The translations under genes were made by a program, and so were the position numbers. This document shows positions 62,635 through 64,000 of a stretch of DNA of 64,000 bases, in pieces. Numbering within the stretch: position 1 is the first letter of the stretch; every line of letters starts with the position of its first letter. Under the pieces are notes generated by a model, which saw nothing but the letters and a program-made list of their open reading frames with translations, had not been told where the DNA came from and searched no databases. This stretch comes from Thermoanaerobaculia bacterium (lineage in GTDB: Bacteria > Acidobacteriota > Thermoanaerobaculia > Multivoradales > J023): contig JAUIJL010000009.1 of assembly GCA_030431255.1 (NCBI GenBank), positions 186,001 through 250,000 of the forward strand, written 5' to 3'.

Positions 62635-63026
62635 CTCCGTTGAATGATGATGTTTTGAGCGATGAGCACTTCTTGTGCAGGCCCCTCAAAGGTGCCGATC
62701 ACCGTCACGATTTGATTCATTTTCGCGGATTCCGCGCGATCCACTAGACCAGTTCCCAGGGTGACCAAGACTTTCCGCGACTGGCCTTCACACGAATGGC
62801 CGAACACCGCGAAATCGAAACTGACACCAACCACGATGCCGTCAGTGTTTTCGAAGCGTTCCGGCAAGGAGCAAACCACCCCTTCCCCGCGATAGAACTC
62901 ACTCATCATTCGGGGCCCCACGAGGTCGAAATAGGACCGGGTTCCTCGAAACATGCAGCCGTTGAAAAGCAGGCTCAACCCCAAGAGCAAACCCATCAAC
63001 GCCCACCTCGTGGTCTTTTCTTTCAT
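62631..63026 (-). CDS. Lipoprotein of unknown function
   Basis: 131 aa with lipobox LFNGC near residue 24. A beta-rich domain follows with two Cys (VVCSLP; HSCEGQ). No family recognised. Translationally coupled to the PKD lipoprotein downstream (4-nt overlap), so the two probably act together. Confidence 0.75.
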   Translation of the reverse strand: MKEKTTRWALMGLLLGLSLLFNGCMFRGTRSYFDLVGPRMMSEFYRGEGVVCSLPERFENTDGIVVGVSFDFAVFGHSCEGQSRKVLVTLGTGLVDRAESAKMNQIVTVIGTFEGPAQEVLIAQNIIIQRR

Positions 63027-63311
63027 GCCGTCGGCTCCTTGTCGGCAGTGGGCATCCTCCGTGGCGTTCCCACGGCGAATGCAAATTCACAATTCGGTCA
63101 ATGAAGGCGGGTCCACCCTACGTCCCGCCGAATCACGTCACTATGACCCGTGCTCTTTGTGGTTTTTCTGGCTGGCCCGCAAAACCCCTGACGTCACCAA
63201 GCCCTCATCTAAAATCCATTTTTCTGGACATAGCAGAGAAGGGCGCACCAATGCCTCAGCCGCCGAATGGGCATTGCAAGGTTTTCCGCGCGTGAAAGGG
63301 GATGTCGCGAG

Positions 63312-64000
63312 CTATTCGGGAGGAATCGATTCGCCGGGGCAGCAAGTAATCCGCCACGCGTTGCAGGTTTTGCCGCTCAAACAGGCAAATTCGGCGACGA
63401 ATTGTCCCTCGCCACAACGCACTGGCTCCGAGCTCGATCCGTCGAAGGATCGGCACTCCGAGCCCTTTTTGAGGCGTGGGGTTTTGAGATAACGAGCCTG
63501 CATCTCCGAGCAACCGCTCTCCCGGCATTCCCACGCGTCGAGAAACGAGTCCTTGCGATTGGCGATCGTGCCCTTCGGCGAGATCCAATCCGACTTGCTG
63601 AGCTCTGCCTCGAGATCGGGGGTCGGCGAATAGGGGCAGCAATACAGCTGCCAGACCCCACACGGTTTGTCGCTGCAATACAGGCCAGAAATGGCGGAGC
63701 CGCTGCGACATCCGACCGAACCGAAGCCCTGGGTCAACGAAGGCGACCACTCACAGGTTCCGAGCGAAAACGTGATGTCCACGGAATTCCCCGCCTTGGT
63801 TTCGACCTTGGGCGGCACGCTCTGCTCGAGAACCTTGCCCGCTTCTTGGCGATCACTGATCCGATAGTTCACCTCTCCCGGCCAAATGCCCGCTTCGAGC
63901 AGGGCGAGACCGGCTTCCCCCTCTTCCATGCCCACCAAATCGGGCATATCCGCCGACAGCTCGAAGGTGACGGTGTCTCCTTCGCCGATCGCGTGGCCGG
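63312..64000 (-). CDS. PASTA/Cys-rich repeat protein, N-terminus outside the window
   Basis: Runs past the right edge (the frame is open before the ATG at 63947, encoding GHAIGEGDTVTFELSAD). A PASTA-like domain follows (MPDLVGMEEGEAGLALLEAG), then two related Cys modules: GLYCSDKPCGVWQLYCCP and EFACLSGKTCNAWRITCCP, about 95 residues apart. At least 12 cysteines. It is probably secreted, with the second half forming two disulfide-rich repeats. Signal peptide not visible. Confidence 0.65.
   Translation of the reverse strand, partial: GHAIGEGDTVTFELSADMPDLVGMEEGEAGLALLEAGIWPGEVNYRISDRQEAGKVLEQSVPPKVETKAGNSVDITFSLGTCEWSPSLTQGFGSVGCRSGSAISGLYCSDKPCGVWQLYCCPYSPTPDLEAELSKSDWISPKGTIANRKDSFLDAWECRESGCSEMQARYLKTPRLKKGSECRSFDGSSSEPVRCGEGQFVAEFACLSGKTCNAWRITCCPGESIPPE

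Noticed and set aside
63027-63311. Spacer before the PASTA protein, considered for a gene
   Set aside because: Short frames only, none with a plausible start or product.

Overview
The window (64 kb, mostly high GC, no rRNA, tRNA or CRISPR array seen) looks like the chromosome of a Gram-negative, free-living bacterium with a large signalling and secretion repertoire. Ser/Thr kinases fused to TPR domains, sigma-54 activators, FecR/ECF/TonB receptor sets, multihaem cytochromes with an outer-membrane porin, and many secreted Cys-rich proteins together resemble Acidobacteriota of the Thermoanaerobaculia/Holophagae type. That placement is inference; Myxococcota or related lineages are alternatives.

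Layout. 0-6 kb: a REP-associated (Y1) transposase with REP-like repeats, a di-haem lipoprotein cytochrome, a TMEM175-type channel and a thermolysin-like protease with a knottin tail. Two gene stubs here look like the remains of a tandem duplication. 6-13 kb: an ECF sigma factor/FecR pair, a secreted protein, and a TonB-dependent receptor (broken by a 1-nt frameshift) followed by a second FecR. 13-17 kb: a Ser/Thr kinase that has lost its C-lobe and been separated from its TPR half, and an esterase. 17-21.5 kb: a divergent electron-transfer cluster (NapC-type quinol dehydrogenase, mono-haem cytochrome, decahaem cytochrome, outer-membrane barrel). 21.7-29.5 kb: a hybrid histidine kinase, a MOSC protein, small membrane proteins, a DHFR-like reductase, and a secreted sphingomyelinase-like phosphodiesterase next to an actinoporin-like protein. 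29.5-40 kb: a sigma-54 activator/kinase operon, a CadC-type TPR regulator, acetyltransferases and a large membrane protein. 40-46 kb: a TTG-started acetate kinase-PduL fusion and a kinase-TPR protein whose second half and neighbour are AT-richer. 46-50 kb: a second sigma-54 activator, membrane proteins and a PAAR-like protein.

The strongest candidate for an undescribed system is the tightly overlapping minus-strand operon at 57.9-50.2 kb: outer-membrane barrel (DUF2490-like), ATP-grasp ligase, an MFS transporter fused to extracytoplasmic sensor domains, a periplasmic ABC-type binding protein, and a Cache domain fused to a pentameric ligand-gated-channel-like module. Four junctions overlap or are separated by only 12 nt. 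A make/export/sense pathway for a small amino-acid-like molecule would fit, but that is inference. Next to it, read divergently, is an AT-rich YopT-like (C58) cysteine protease.

57-64 kb also holds a NarL-type two-component pair, a short AraC-type regulator, a CmpX-like mechanosensitive-channel family protein, two small lipoproteins and the end of a PASTA/Cys-rich protein that runs off the window.
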